Assembly: GCA_903834475.1 (NCBI GenBank)
Contig: CAILJH010000211.1
Location: 1-64,000, forward strand
Direction of reading: 5' to 3'
Length of the DNA stretch: 64,000 nt
DNA from: an uncultured Prolixibacteraceae bacterium
Lineage (GTDB): Bacteria; Bacteroidota; Bacteroidia; Bacteroidales; Prolixibacteraceae
In this document: positions 1-8,151 of the stretch, in pieces
Layout: the number at the start of each line of letters is the position of its first letter
Numbering within the stretch: position 1 is the stretch's first letter
Translations under genes and position numbers: made by a program
The notes under the pieces: generated by a model
The model's database searches: none
Seen by the model: the letters and a program-made list of their open reading frames with translations, nothing else
What the model was told of the DNA's origin: nothing

Positions 1-881
1 GTCATCAGGCGGTTCACGTTACTTCGGCGCTTACCGGTTTCAACAACCGGTTCATCGATAGCGCCAAACGGGCACGAATTGGAACAAAGTTTACATTGTA
101 TGCAGGCAGCGGGAGTTATCGTCATGTGTTTCGATGAAAACCGCGACATCCACCCAAGCAAAACACCGTACGGACAAAAAAACCTGCAATATGGCCTGAC
201 AACAAAAATGCCAACAATCAGGAACAAAATACCCAAAATCAACATGTGGAAAGGCGCTTCAAATCGAAAAAACCCTACAAACGGATCGTACCTGCAAATA
301 ATAAATTCGGATTTGGTGGCAACATACAAAACAGATAATCCGAGATACAGATACGGGATTAATCCAAGAACTTGCTGAATCCATTTGGGCAATTCGATGG
401 GCCGGATGGCAACAATGTCCTGAATAGCTCCCAACGGACAGGCTCCAGCACAAAATGTTCTTCCGAAGAAAAGTGAAAAGACCAGCGGAAGCAGGAAAAA
501 TAACAAGGCGGTAATTGGGATGGCATAGGTAGGATCAACAATTCCGAGCACCACGTTTTGGATCGAGCCGATGGAACAGATACAACCTTCGCGATAGAAA
601 CCAAAATACAGCAATGAAAAAACTGAGGTCCAGAACACGCCCTGCCGTGAACGTTTCTTCAGGACAAACCAGGTTACCAGAGACAAGACAGCCAATAAAA
701 TCAAAACATCAAGATATTCCAGAACGAGAAACCGGGCTGATGGTGCAGTGGTATTTGGTTGCTGATAACCGGTATCAAATTCAGGCTTCGGAAAGCGCTG
801 TTTGGCATCAGCAGCAAACGATTGGATTGCGCCGAAGATTAATATAGAAATCAGTAAAAAATATCGTTTAAATAGTTTCAT
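1..881 (-). CDS. NapH/NosR-type membrane Fe-S protein (3' end off the window)
   Basis: The reading frame opens at ATG 879-881 and stays open to base 1, giving 293 residues with the C-terminus missing. It has a signal or first membrane helix (residues 5-22), further hydrophobic segments near 55-73, 83-95, 121-139, 170-187 and 212-229, and the two CX3CP membrane motifs of NapH/NosR-like proteins (C144/C148 and C232/C236). A ferredoxin motif CX2CX2CX3CP follows at C260, C263, C266 and C270. Family knowledge: these proteins pass electrons between quinol and periplasmic partners. The start overlaps the ORF6N gene by 14 bp, and two Tat-exported Fe-S/Cys proteins lie just upstream, so a shared electron-transfer role is inferred. 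The exact partner reductase is not visible. Confidence 0.85.
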   Translation of the reverse strand, partial: MKLFKRYFLLISILIFGAIQSFAADAKQRFPKPEFDTGYQQPNTTAPSARFLVLEYLDVLILLAVLSLVTWFVLKKRSRQGVFWTSVFSLLYFGFYREGCICSIGSIQNVVLGIVDPTYAIPITALLFFLLPLVFSLFFGRTFCAGACPLGAIQDIVAIRPIELPKWIQQVLGLIPYLYLGLSVLYVATKSEFIICRYDPFVGFFRFEAPFHMLILGILFLIVGIFVVRPYCRFFCPYGVLLGWMSRFSSKHMTITPAACIQCKLCSNSCPFGAIDEPVVETGKRRSNVNRLM

Positions 882-1389
882 CACTTTTATAACCTATTCG
901 TTTTCGCTGTTTCTGTTCGGTTTCCTGATTGTCTTTTTGGAGTAGAAAGTTAATCGCATCAATCACATTTTTGAACTGTTTATCGTATTTGTTTTCAAGT
1001 TCTAGTAATTTTCCGGAAAGTTCCTTGTAATTTAAAACAAATTGTTTTAGAGTGATGAAAGCACGCACAATAGAAATACTGGTTTGTCTGGCCTTTTTAC
1101 TTTTCAAAACGTTGGCAAGCATAGTAACCCCATGTTCGGTAAATGCAAATGGTAAATAAATTGTTCCTCTGTGTTTTCTTGAACTCATCACAAATTGTGA
1201 TGAGTTACTTTCCCATTCAGTCTGGGAAAGCGGGAACATGAAATCCTCCGGGAAAATATCAATATTTCGTTTTACAGCCTGATTTAATACTCTGGTTTCG
1301 ACCTCGTAAAGTTCGGCAAGATCAAAATCCAGCATGACCTTTTGCCCACGGATTTCGTAAATTTTCGTTTGAATCTTTTCAATCTGCAT
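868..1389 (-). CDS. ORF6N-domain DNA-binding protein
   Basis: About 173 residues. The N-terminal half carries the ORF6N/KilA-N-like signature (IRGQKVMLDFDLAELYEVET, then VLNQAVKRN and FPEDFMFPL). The C-terminal half (about 120-165) is Lys/Glu/Gln-rich and probably a coiled coil. ATG 1387-1389 is preferred over the TTG six bases upstream because AAAGGA sits at normal spacing. ORF6N domains are known from phage antirepressors and from chromosomal copies of unknown role. Here the gene starts right behind the ferredoxin stop and overlaps the membrane Fe-S protein start by 14 bp, so it is co-transcribed with an electron-transfer operon. Whether it regulates that operon or was simply inserted cannot be told. 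Confidence 0.8.
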   Translation of the reverse strand: MQIEKIQTKIYEIRGQKVMLDFDLAELYEVETRVLNQAVKRNIDIFPEDFMFPLSQTEWESNSSQFVMSSRKHRGTIYLPFAFTEHGVTMLANVLKSKKARQTSISIVRAFITLKQFVLNYKELSGKLLELENKYDKQFKNVIDAINFLLQKDNQETEQKQRKRIGYKSDETI

Positions 1390-1395
1390 ATCCAA

Positions 1396-2001
1396 TTATC
1401 CTTTTTTCTCTTTCCCTTTATTTCCGCCGCCTTTGGTAAAACCACCCTTAATCATATATGGCGTTTCTACCGGAACACGCTGAAAGGCCTCCGCCGGGCA
1501 AACTCTGGCAATGGCGCATTCATTGCAATTCTTGCACCGGTCATGCCGTACCTGTAAATGCAGCGAACCGTTTCCAAATGAAGTACATCCGGCAACACAT
1601 TTGGCACAGCCTATGCACAATTTTTCATCGATTACATATTCAAAATAAGGATCTTCAATATACTTGCGCTGGATTGCTGCAGTCGGGCAAAGCTGATTTT
1701 CGGCGGCGGTAGTCCGGGCATTTGGATCGGGTTTCAAATAGCCACCACACAAATCGCAGTAGCCGCATAAATTATAGGCATGTACACATTTTACTGCTGA
1801 AGGGGTCATTACGCATTCGGTGGCACACCGTCCACATTGAACACACTTGAACGGATCGAGCTGCCAAACCAGCTTTTTTGAAGTCGATTTCAGGAGTGAA
1901 ACACCGGCAATACCGCCCAGTGAGACTGCAAGGGCGATCTGCATCCCGCTGCGAAGAAACCGACGCCTCTCGATACTTTTGGGTATTTCTTTATCGCTCA
2001 T
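1396..2001 (-). CDS. Tat-exported polyferredoxin (four 4Fe-4S type motifs)
   Basis: 201 residues. The N-terminus has a twin-arginine signal (R12-R14 followed by FLRSG and a hydrophobic stretch to about 37). Seventeen cysteines fall into cluster-like groups: C53/56/59/63, C72/79/82/85 plus C105, C129/132/135/139 and C156/159/162/168. This resembles NapG/DmsB-type periplasmic electron-transfer subunits, which bind four [4Fe-4S] clusters. The C-terminus is Gly/Lys-rich. It overlaps the end of the upstream 70-residue Tat protein by 11 bp and probably pairs with the NapH-like membrane protein. No catalytic molybdoenzyme or other terminal enzyme is seen in the window, so the electron acceptor is unknown. 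Confidence 0.85.
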   Translation of the reverse strand: MSDKEIPKSIERRRFLRSGMQIALAVSLGGIAGVSLLKSTSKKLVWQLDPFKCVQCGRCATECVMTPSAVKCVHAYNLCGYCDLCGGYLKPDPNARTTAAENQLCPTAAIQRKYIEDPYFEYVIDEKLCIGCAKCVAGCTSFGNGSLHLQVRHDRCKNCNECAIARVCPAEAFQRVPVETPYMIKGGFTKGGGNKGKEKKG

Positions 2002-2203
2002 TTTTCCGGTATGTTTGTGCCTTATCCAACGAACAGGTGCTTAACTTTTGACATTTTTTACAGAATTGATTATCATTACAACCATCAAACTGAATCCTGT
2101 TTTCGGTCATCAACCAGACTGAGCCACCAACCATGGTGGATAGAAAAGTCAGCTGAGCAGCTCTCCTGAAAAAATCTCTCCTGTCAGTTTTTTTTGTATC
2201 CAT
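1991..2203 (-). CDS. Tat-exported 70-residue protein with CX5CX2CX5C
   Basis: A very small protein. A twin-arginine signal (R8-R9, then DFFRRAAQ and a hydrophobic core to about 32) is followed by only some 38 mature residues holding exactly four cysteines, C42, C48, C51 and C57 (CX5CX2CX5C). Four cysteines in a compact Tat-exported domain suggest a metal or Fe-S site folded before export; this is inference. It is first in the Fe-S gene block and overlaps the polyferredoxin start by 11 bp, so the two are probably translationally coupled. No family name is recognised with certainty. Confidence 0.75.
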   Translation of the reverse strand: MDTKKTDRRDFFRRAAQLTFLSTMVGGSVWLMTENRIQFDGCNDNQFCKKCQKLSTCSLDKAQTYRKNER

Positions 2204-2228
2204 TTTTTTGGTCTTTTAAAGATTTTCG

Positions 2229-2358
2229 AAGTTCCGTCCGAAATTAGGGAAATGCCATTTTCAACATTTTCGCGCGGACGGTCTGTTCGTTCCTCCTGAA
2301 TCCCCGGGGCGTTGCCCCGGGCTATTTATATTGCGCCCTTTCAGGGCTTAAACCCCGA
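2229..2358. repeat. REP-like hairpin element
   Basis: An inverted pair CCGTCCGAAA / CGCGGACGG (about 2234-2280) is followed by the hairpin CCCCGGGGC-GTT-GCCCCGGG (about 2302-2322), a TATTTATATT spacer, and the short palindrome GCCCTTTCAGGGC (2335-2347). The same arrangement recurs near 4886-4950, 29996-30090 and beside the RAYT transposase at 37269-37721. It fills the gap between the NHL-protein gene and the Tat mini-protein gene. Confidence 0.7.
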
Positions 2359-2378
2359 ATGTATCCAATTTCCTTCTT

Positions 2379-3341
2379 TTACTTCTTTTCAAAAATACGT
2401 ACCTGTTTCCGGTCAAAATCGAGGGCAATCACACGCTGGTCGGCATCAATGGCTAAATCCGGAGCATACCAGCCATCTTTGAATAGATCTGGTGAAGCGA
2501 CAACTCCTTTGAAATTGCCCTTCTGATCGTACCATTTGATACGTGGCATTCCTTTCTCGCTGGTAATAAACGAATTGTCAGCCAAAATAGCAAATTGTGC
2601 CGGATTGCAGCATCCTGTAAATCCTTCAGTTTTGAAACTTGCAACTCCCCACGAAGTACGAAGAGAACCATCGGAATTGTAATTTTCGAGACTGTGCCGA
2701 CCAGTATTAGCCACCCATAAAAGTCCATTGCCATCCAAAGCCAAATCGAAATATGGACTTGGAAGTATATATCCTGGGACACGAAGATGTTCGTCTTTCT
2801 CACCAATTTTACTCAACATCTGGCCTGAAGTATTGCAGTGGTAAACAATCCGGTTACCGGCATCGGCAACATAAACATCTTCGCCCGAAACCGCCAGAGA
2901 TGTGATTACAGAACGGTCGCCAAACGAATTCCAACGCCTGAGCAAAATTCCGTTCGAATCGAACAAGGCCACCGAATGACGCGTCCCAACCCAGATTTCG
3001 TTGTTGGCAGCAATTGTTACGCAGCTGGCCGTATCCGGAAGTTCCTTCCGGAGAAATTCTTTTCCGGAGTAATCGTATTTCAGAAGCAGTTTTTCGGTCA
3101 CCACAATGATTTGCTTTCCGGAAACTGCAATTCCTGCGGGCAAACCAGCTTCTACAGGAAAAGATTTCGTTTCATGAAAAAGGATGGTTGTTGAATCCAC
3201 TTTCCGAAATTCATCCACATTGTATTCATACGGATTTTCGATATTTTTACCGGCTTTATTTCCTATGAAATCCTTGCCGATAATGACAATGATTGCTACA
3301 GCAAGAACAATCAATACGATATTTACAAGTTTACGATTCAT
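2379..3341 (-). CDS. Membrane-anchored NHL-type beta-propeller protein
   Basis: 320 residues with one N-terminal membrane helix (about 6-23) and the rest outside the cytoplasm. The body is built of repeated propeller blades, for example PAGIAVSGKQIIVVT, VYVADAGNRIVYHCN, DLALDGNGLLWVANTGRHSL and DLAIDADQRVIALDFDRKQV, typical of NHL/SMP-30-like folds. No catalytic residues can be named. It lies four bases from the next propeller gene (3346-4767) on the same strand, and both have the same anchor design, so they are probably one unit. A role as a docking or sensing scaffold for the exported Fe-S proteins downstream is only inferred. Confidence 0.8.
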   Translation of the reverse strand: MNRKLVNIVLIVLAVAIIVIIGKDFIGNKAGKNIENPYEYNVDEFRKVDSTTILFHETKSFPVEAGLPAGIAVSGKQIIVVTEKLLLKYDYSGKEFLRKELPDTASCVTIAANNEIWVGTRHSVALFDSNGILLRRWNSFGDRSVITSLAVSGEDVYVADAGNRIVYHCNTSGQMLSKIGEKDEHLRVPGYILPSPYFDLALDGNGLLWVANTGRHSLENYNSDGSLRTSWGVASFKTEGFTGCCNPAQFAILADNSFITSEKGMPRIKWYDQKGNFKGVVASPDLFKDGWYAPDLAIDADQRVIALDFDRKQVRIFEKK

Positions 3342-3345
3342 AATT

Positions 3346-4767
3346 TTATTGACTTACATTTATACAATACATGGTTTTCGAATCACGTAACAGTAATCGT
3401 CCATCGGCGATGGCCATCGGCGCCCAGGCATCCTGTCCGTCGAACAGCTTTTTCTGTGCCAGCTGAATGTAATTTTTACTGTCAGGTTTAATCATAGTCA
3501 GCGTACCATCGTCGCTCAGAATGAACATTTTATTATCAGCTATGAGGTAAGGGCCAAGTCCAAAACGGCCATCCTTTCCTGAAGTCCATATCACTTTATT
3601 GACATCATTGGGATCTACACAGATCAGCTGGTTTCGCAGCGGACCAGCATCCTTTGGTTCGATAGCCAGCATAACACCATTCCAAACTACGGGAGTCTGC
3701 TGTTCACAGGCCATTCCGTCTTTCGGAAGATATTCCTTCAATACATCCACCTTATATTCTTCTCCTGAAGGAGTTACCTTGATCATCATACTTCCGGCAC
3801 CATAACCGGCAGTTAAGAACACCTTTCCATCCGGAAAACAAACCGGAGCCGGAGCCACTACTGCATGATTCCATGCCGTTGATTTCCAGAGAATTTTACC
3901 CTCGTCGGCACCTTCAGCAGAAACGCCGACAACCGCACCAATGGCGCTGTACACATACATTTTCTTTCCATGCAAGGTCCATGGCATGATGGATGAGTGC
4001 GACATTTTAACTCCGCCCGGATTGGGAGTTTCCCACAAAACTTTCCCGGTAGCCAAATCAACTGCAATCATTACTGCACTGCCACCAGGTGCCAGAATAG
4101 CCTTGTTCCCATCGATCATCGGACACTGGCCTGTAAACCAAAGTGGCACTTCAGTTTTGTATTTCTGAACCATATCGAGTCCCCAGACTAAATCGCCCGA
4201 TTCGCGTTTAACGCACATGACATGGCAACGTGGGCCAACAGTGAGCACATAATTGGCAGTAACTGCCGGCACTGTTCGCGACATTCCATGATTCCGTTTC
4301 AGTTTGACTTTGTAGGAACGCCTCCAAAGTTCCGTTCCATCTTCCAGCGAAAAACAACGCAAAGCATCTTCACGCTTAGTTTCATTGTAGTCCATCAGGT
4401 AAACTTTTCCTTCGTAAATAGCCGGACCGGCATGACCTTCACCCAATTCAACCGACCATAAAATTTCAGGCTGATTACCAGTCCATGAGCTCTTTAGCTG
4501 AATTGAATTTTTACAGATATTATCAAAATCAGCGCCCCGAAAGTGTGTCCAGGTTCCTTTCAGGTTGGTTTGCGATGTGCCAAACAATTTGAATTTTTCG
4601 CCAATGTTAACCGCTTCATTAACCGTTGCCGAGTCTGAACCACGGTTATCAGCTCCCGGATTACTTTCGGTAAACTTGCTCGTTGGATCTCTCATCATCC
4701 ACCAGAGAAACAGAACCACTATAATTGTTCCAACCGCCCACAATATGTATTTGATGTATTTTTCCAA
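3346..4767 (-). CDS. Membrane-anchored PQQ-like beta-propeller protein
   Basis: 473 residues starting at TTG 4765-4767. No in-frame ATG is available before the membrane helix at about 5-22, and the first internal ATG would delete that helix, so TTG is chosen. The body has repeated PQQ-like blade motifs such as MIAVDLATGKVLWETP and EDGTELWRRSY (PF13360-type fold, as in BamB and quinoprotein dehydrogenases). No haem c motif (CXXCH) is present. Compared with the next three propellers it lacks the WRGxNRxG opening but keeps a WTHFRG variant. It is closely followed by the NHL protein, suggesting co-expression. True PQQ binding cannot be judged from sequence alone. Confidence 0.8.
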   Translation of the reverse strand: MEKYIKYILWAVGTIIVVLFLWWMMRDPTSKFTESNPGADNRGSDSATVNEAVNIGEKFKLFGTSQTNLKGTWTHFRGADFDNICKNSIQLKSSWTGNQPEILWSVELGEGHAGPAIYEGKVYLMDYNETKREDALRCFSLEDGTELWRRSYKVKLKRNHGMSRTVPAVTANYVLTVGPRCHVMCVKRESGDLVWGLDMVQKYKTEVPLWFTGQCPMIDGNKAILAPGGSAVMIAVDLATGKVLWETPNPGGVKMSHSSIMPWTLHGKKMYVYSAIGAVVGVSAEGADEGKILWKSTAWNHAVVAPAPVCFPDGKVFLTAGYGAGSMMIKVTPSGEEYKVDVLKEYLPKDGMACEQQTPVVWNGVMLAIEPKDAGPLRNQLICVDPNDVNKVIWTSGKDGRFGLGPYLIADNKMFILSDDGTLTMIKPDSKNYIQLAQKKLFDGQDAWAPMAIADGRLLLRDSKTMYCINVSQ

Positions 4768-4814
4768 GATTCGTAAATTTCCTAATAAAATTTCATTTTT
4801 TATCGCAAAATCCG

Positions 4815-4950
4815 TTCCGACCGAAAGAACGCCAAAGCTTTTTTCCGCTTCATTTCGCGGACGGATTGATCGGATACGTTTCTTTCCCCGGGGTGGCGCT
4901 CGTTCCTCACTTACCCCGGGCTATTCATATATCACCCTTTCAGTGTGAAA
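4815..4950. repeat. REP-like hairpin element, second copy
   Basis: This stretch repeats the plan of the element at 2229-2358: TTCCGACCGAAAG and TTTCGCGGACGG arms (about 4815-4866), then CCCCGGGGT ... ACCCCGGG (4886-4920), and the decayed small palindrome CACCCTTTCAGTGTG. The hairpin loop is longer than in the first copy. It separates two propeller genes on the same strand. Confidence 0.65.
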
Positions 4951-4954
4951 ATAC

Positions 4955-6196
4955 CTAATTTCTCAGGTTATAGACTGCCAAATACTCACCGTGACGCACC
5001 AGCAATTTTCCGTCATAAATAGTTGGATGTGCCAGGTGTGGTCCTTCTCCTTTTTTTATTCTGAATGAACTTACTATTTCAAACTTGTCAGGATTTGGCT
5101 TTACCAAAGCCAGATTGCCGTGCTTTATCTCATAACAATACAGTAGTCCGTCAGCAGAAATGATAGGTCCATTGTTGAACCATTTAGTCTCATACATGGT
5201 TTTCCCGGTTTTCCAGTCTACACACATCCAATTTCCTGCATTATCGTTTAACCAGTTCGATCCAAACAGATAGTCTCCAACTTTTACCACTCCTCCAATA
5301 AAATTATCAAAATCAGGATTGGTCCATTTGAGTAGAACGGAACGTCCATCGTCTGCCAGACTCAACATGATTGCCGGATGATTGTATCCGCTGGTTATAA
5401 AGATTTCGTTGTTATAATAAAGCGGAGTATTGGTGTTGGCACCGACACCAATTGATCCGGTATGATATTGAATGATGTTAAAAGTCCACACAATTTCACC
5501 ATTTTCGATGTTGATAGCCATCAAATCCTTTGCTGTTTGAGCCAGCAAAAGGTGAAGTCCGGCCTTTTCAATGATTACAGATGAGGCATAAGCACGTGTA
5601 CCGCCAAGACTCTTCGTTTTCCAGAGTACTTTACCGTTCAACTTATCCAATGCAATCACCGATGTTTCCTCTCCACCGGTGACATAAAAAACGGCCTTGT
5701 CAGAAATGGCCAGCGATTCGGCAATACCCCAGGAATGCGGCGCACCTTTAAACTCAGTTTGTGCATCGATGGTCCAGATTAGTTTTCCGGAAACTGCATC
5801 AACACAAGCTACCTGCCCCATTCCACTGACAATATAAATGCAGTTATTCTCAATTGTTGGTGTACAGCGGTTTTCAGGAAAAGCTTGTTTCCAGGACCGT
5901 CCAAAAACCGTTTCCCAATTTTTCTTTCCATTCATCTCATAGGAAGAAACGACATCCATAGTGTCCCTGTTTCCACAAACATAAATGGTGTTCTTGTATA
6001 TTACTGGTGATGAAAAACCTTTCCCGATATCCTTTAACTCCAGCAGAAGCTGGGGTCCGTTTTCAGGCCAGCTTTTCAGGAGATTTATATCGGGATATAT
6101 TCCTGTTCGGTTAGTACCTCTCCATTCGACCACATCCTGCGGAAAAAGGTTTCCACAAAAGATGAAAGTCAGCAATAAAAAGGTGAGTCTCCTCAT
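4955..6196 (-). CDS. Exported PQQ-like beta-propeller protein
   Basis: 413 residues. A signal peptide (MRRLTFLLLTFIFCGNLFPQ) is followed by the opening WRGTNRTGIYPD and KSWPENGPQLLLEL shared with the three related propellers in this window. PQQ-like blades include ACVDAVSGKLIWTID, IALDKLNGKVLWKTK and MAINIENGEIVWTFN. No lipobox or membrane anchor beyond the signal peptide is visible, so it should be periplasmic. It precedes the anchored propeller (3346-4767) and follows another paralogue 14 bases upstream. Substrate and cofactor are unknown. Confidence 0.82.
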   Translation of the reverse strand: MRRLTFLLLTFIFCGNLFPQDVVEWRGTNRTGIYPDINLLKSWPENGPQLLLELKDIGKGFSSPVIYKNTIYVCGNRDTMDVVSSYEMNGKKNWETVFGRSWKQAFPENRCTPTIENNCIYIVSGMGQVACVDAVSGKLIWTIDAQTEFKGAPHSWGIAESLAISDKAVFYVTGGEETSVIALDKLNGKVLWKTKSLGGTRAYASSVIIEKAGLHLLLAQTAKDLMAINIENGEIVWTFNIIQYHTGSIGVGANTNTPLYYNNEIFITSGYNHPAIMLSLADDGRSVLLKWTNPDFDNFIGGVVKVGDYLFGSNWLNDNAGNWMCVDWKTGKTMYETKWFNNGPIISADGLLYCYEIKHGNLALVKPNPDKFEIVSSFRIKKGEGPHLAHPTIYDGKLLVRHGEYLAVYNLRN

Positions 6197-6210
6197 TATT
6201 TTTAGATTAA

Positions 6211-7449
6211 TTAAGCTTTAATGTTGTAAACAAACAATACTTCACCGTGGCGCAAATACAGTTTGCCGTTTGCAATATACGGATGCGACCAGAAAGGCCC
6301 TGATCCACCCTGCAATTTAAATGAACTTACCACGTCAAATTTATCAGGATTTGGTTTTACCAAAGCAACTGTTCCTGATTTCTCTTCCAAAATATAAAAT
6401 AAGCCGTCAGCATAAACCAAAGCGCCTTTGGTAAGCCATTCTGTTTCGTATTTTACTTCGCCGGTATTCCAGTTCATGCAAATCCATTTTCCTTTACTAT
6501 TGCTGATCCAATTCGATCCATAAATGAACCCGTCCAATTCGATGAGACCATGATGGTGATTATCGAGAACCATATTGCTCCATTTTTCGGTAACTGCAGT
6601 TCCTTCCTCATTCATTTCAATCATTACATTTCGGTAATCGTAACCCATAGAAATAAAAATATCTCGTCCCTTAAAAACCGGAGTGTTGGCCCAGATCAGA
6701 CCGGGTTGATCCCATTTATCGCCATCCCAGTATTTGAAAGTCCAAACCACTTTTCCGGTTGCCGGTTCGAGGGCAATCAGATGAGTACCAGTGGCAGCCA
6801 AAATATACCTGAATTGTTTGTATTCATATATTATTGGAGAAACATAACAACGTGGTCCGCCAACCGATTCGCTTTGCCAAATAAGCTTTCCGGTCATTTT
6901 ATCGAGAGCAACAATAGAGGTTGTTTGTCCTCCCGGAGAGCAAATGACTTTATCGTCAACAATCAGCGGTGATTCTGAAACTCCCCAAATATGCCATTCA
7001 GAATGATAATCCTTATCGACATTAACTTTCCAGCGGATTACTCCATCAGCTACATTCAGGCAAACCAGTTCTCCGGTACCACTTATGATATAAATCCGGT
7101 CGTTTTCTACCGTTGGAGTGCTGCGGGTTTCAGGAAAAGATTTGGTCCATGATCGTCCATAGGCTACTTTCCATTTGATTTGTCCATCCGGAGTAATGCA
7201 CGAAAGGTAATCCAAGGTATCTATCATTCCAGTGGCAAAAATATTCTGATCGGCAGCAACTACTGAAGAGTATCCTTTGCCAATTCCTTCCACTTTCATG
7301 ATCAATTGGGGGCCGTCTTTCGGCCAATTTTGCAGTAAGCCTGTATCCGGAAATTTACCATCGCGTTGTGGGCCGCGCCATTGAACAGGCTGTGCGACTG
7401 CAATGAAAACGAGTAAGAGGAGAGCAAAAGATAGATTTAATTGTTTCAT
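6211..7449 (-). CDS. Exported PQQ-like beta-propeller protein
   Basis: 412 residues when started at ATG 7447-7449, which gives a clean signal peptide (MKQLNLSFALLLLVFIAVAQ). An upstream TTG would add 13 residues before the signal and is rejected. The opening is QWRGPQRDGKFPD then LQNWPKDGPQLIMKVEGIG. Blades include CLNVADGVIRWKVN, VALDKMTGKLIWQSE and ALEPATGKVVWTFKY. It is the closest relative of the 4955-6196 product, sharing for example FGSNW/YGSNW and GRSW. The pair probably arose by tandem duplication, with a 14-bp spacer. Confidence 0.85.
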   Translation of the reverse strand: MKQLNLSFALLLLVFIAVAQPVQWRGPQRDGKFPDTGLLQNWPKDGPQLIMKVEGIGKGYSSVVAADQNIFATGMIDTLDYLSCITPDGQIKWKVAYGRSWTKSFPETRSTPTVENDRIYIISGTGELVCLNVADGVIRWKVNVDKDYHSEWHIWGVSESPLIVDDKVICSPGGQTTSIVALDKMTGKLIWQSESVGGPRCYVSPIIYEYKQFRYILAATGTHLIALEPATGKVVWTFKYWDGDKWDQPGLIWANTPVFKGRDIFISMGYDYRNVMIEMNEEGTAVTEKWSNMVLDNHHHGLIELDGFIYGSNWISNSKGKWICMNWNTGEVKYETEWLTKGALVYADGLFYILEEKSGTVALVKPNPDKFDVVSSFKLQGGSGPFWSHPYIANGKLYLRHGEVLFVYNIKA

Positions 7450-7510
7450 ATTTAATTGGTTAATGTATTTTATAAACCCAGAAATCAATTTTCCTGAGCT
7501 TGGTTAATTT

Positions 7511-8092
7511 CTATTTTAGAACTTCAAGTAAGCTCAACAATTCTCCCGTTTCAACAACTGATGCAAATTCATCTATCAGACTGGCTATTGCAGTTTCATG
7601 AATAATTTCTGCCGAAAACAGCTGCCCATTCTTACCTTTTTTACAAAAAGTAGCTGTCGCATCTTCAACCAGAAAAGTATTGAAGCCGAAATTTCCGGCC
7701 ATTCTCACTGTGGTAGAAACACATTGATCAGTCGTGAGACCGGCAATAACCAGCATTTTAATATGATCAAAATCAAGCAGTTCTTTCAGATTGGTTCCAA
7801 TAAAAGCGCTATTCACATTTTTCCTGATTACTGTTTCTCCCTCAGCTGGTGCTACAATATCCATAAATTCATTACCTGGCCGGCCTTCAGCAAGCCTGGA
7901 TTCAGGATTTGATGAGCAATGTTTAATGTGAAAAACAGGCCATGATTTCAATCTCCAAAATGCAAGTAATTTACCGGCATTGATTTCCGCTTCAGGATTA
8001 TTCCGTTGACCACCCCAATATTCCAGATCGTCAAACCCCTTTTGAAGGTCAATTAACAGCAGTGCCGGACGGTCTTTTTCAGAAACGATCAT
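7511..8092 (-). CDS. Cysteine hydrolase, isochorismatase family
   Basis: 193 residues, cytoplasmic (no signal). The N-terminus ALLLIDLQKGFDD carries the first catalytic Asp, followed by a conserved Lys (VFHIKH or VIRKNVNSAF) and the cis-peptide/Cys region LVIAGLTTDQCVSTTVRMAG with the nucleophile Cys, then the VEDATATF segment. This matches the cysteine hydrolase superfamily (isochorismatase, nicotinamidase, N-carbamoylsarcosine amidase). Substrate is not predictable. It sits between two propeller genes on the same strand, 61 bp from each, so a link to their pathway is possible. It is the only soluble metabolic enzyme in the cluster. Confidence 0.85.
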   Translation of the reverse strand: MIVSEKDRPALLLIDLQKGFDDLEYWGGQRNNPEAEINAGKLLAFWRLKSWPVFHIKHCSSNPESRLAEGRPGNEFMDIVAPAEGETVIRKNVNSAFIGTNLKELLDFDHIKMLVIAGLTTDQCVSTTVRMAGNFGFNTFLVEDATATFCKKGKNGQLFSAEIIHETAIASLIDEFASVVETGELLSLLEVLK

Positions 8093-8151
8093 TCTTATAA
8101 AATATAAATTTACTGGAAATCAGGATTGTAGGAATGTCCTTTGCCTGCTAA

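Noticed and set aside
359-604. Minus-strand ORFs at 259-453 and 359-604 as signs of a frameshifted gene
   Set aside because: A full unbroken frame exists on the same strand from 881 to 1, so there is no frameshift.
79-847. Plus-strand ORFs at 79-378 and 614-847
   Set aside because: They lie antisense to the open minus-strand Fe-S protein frame, which has clear CX3CP and ferredoxin motifs.
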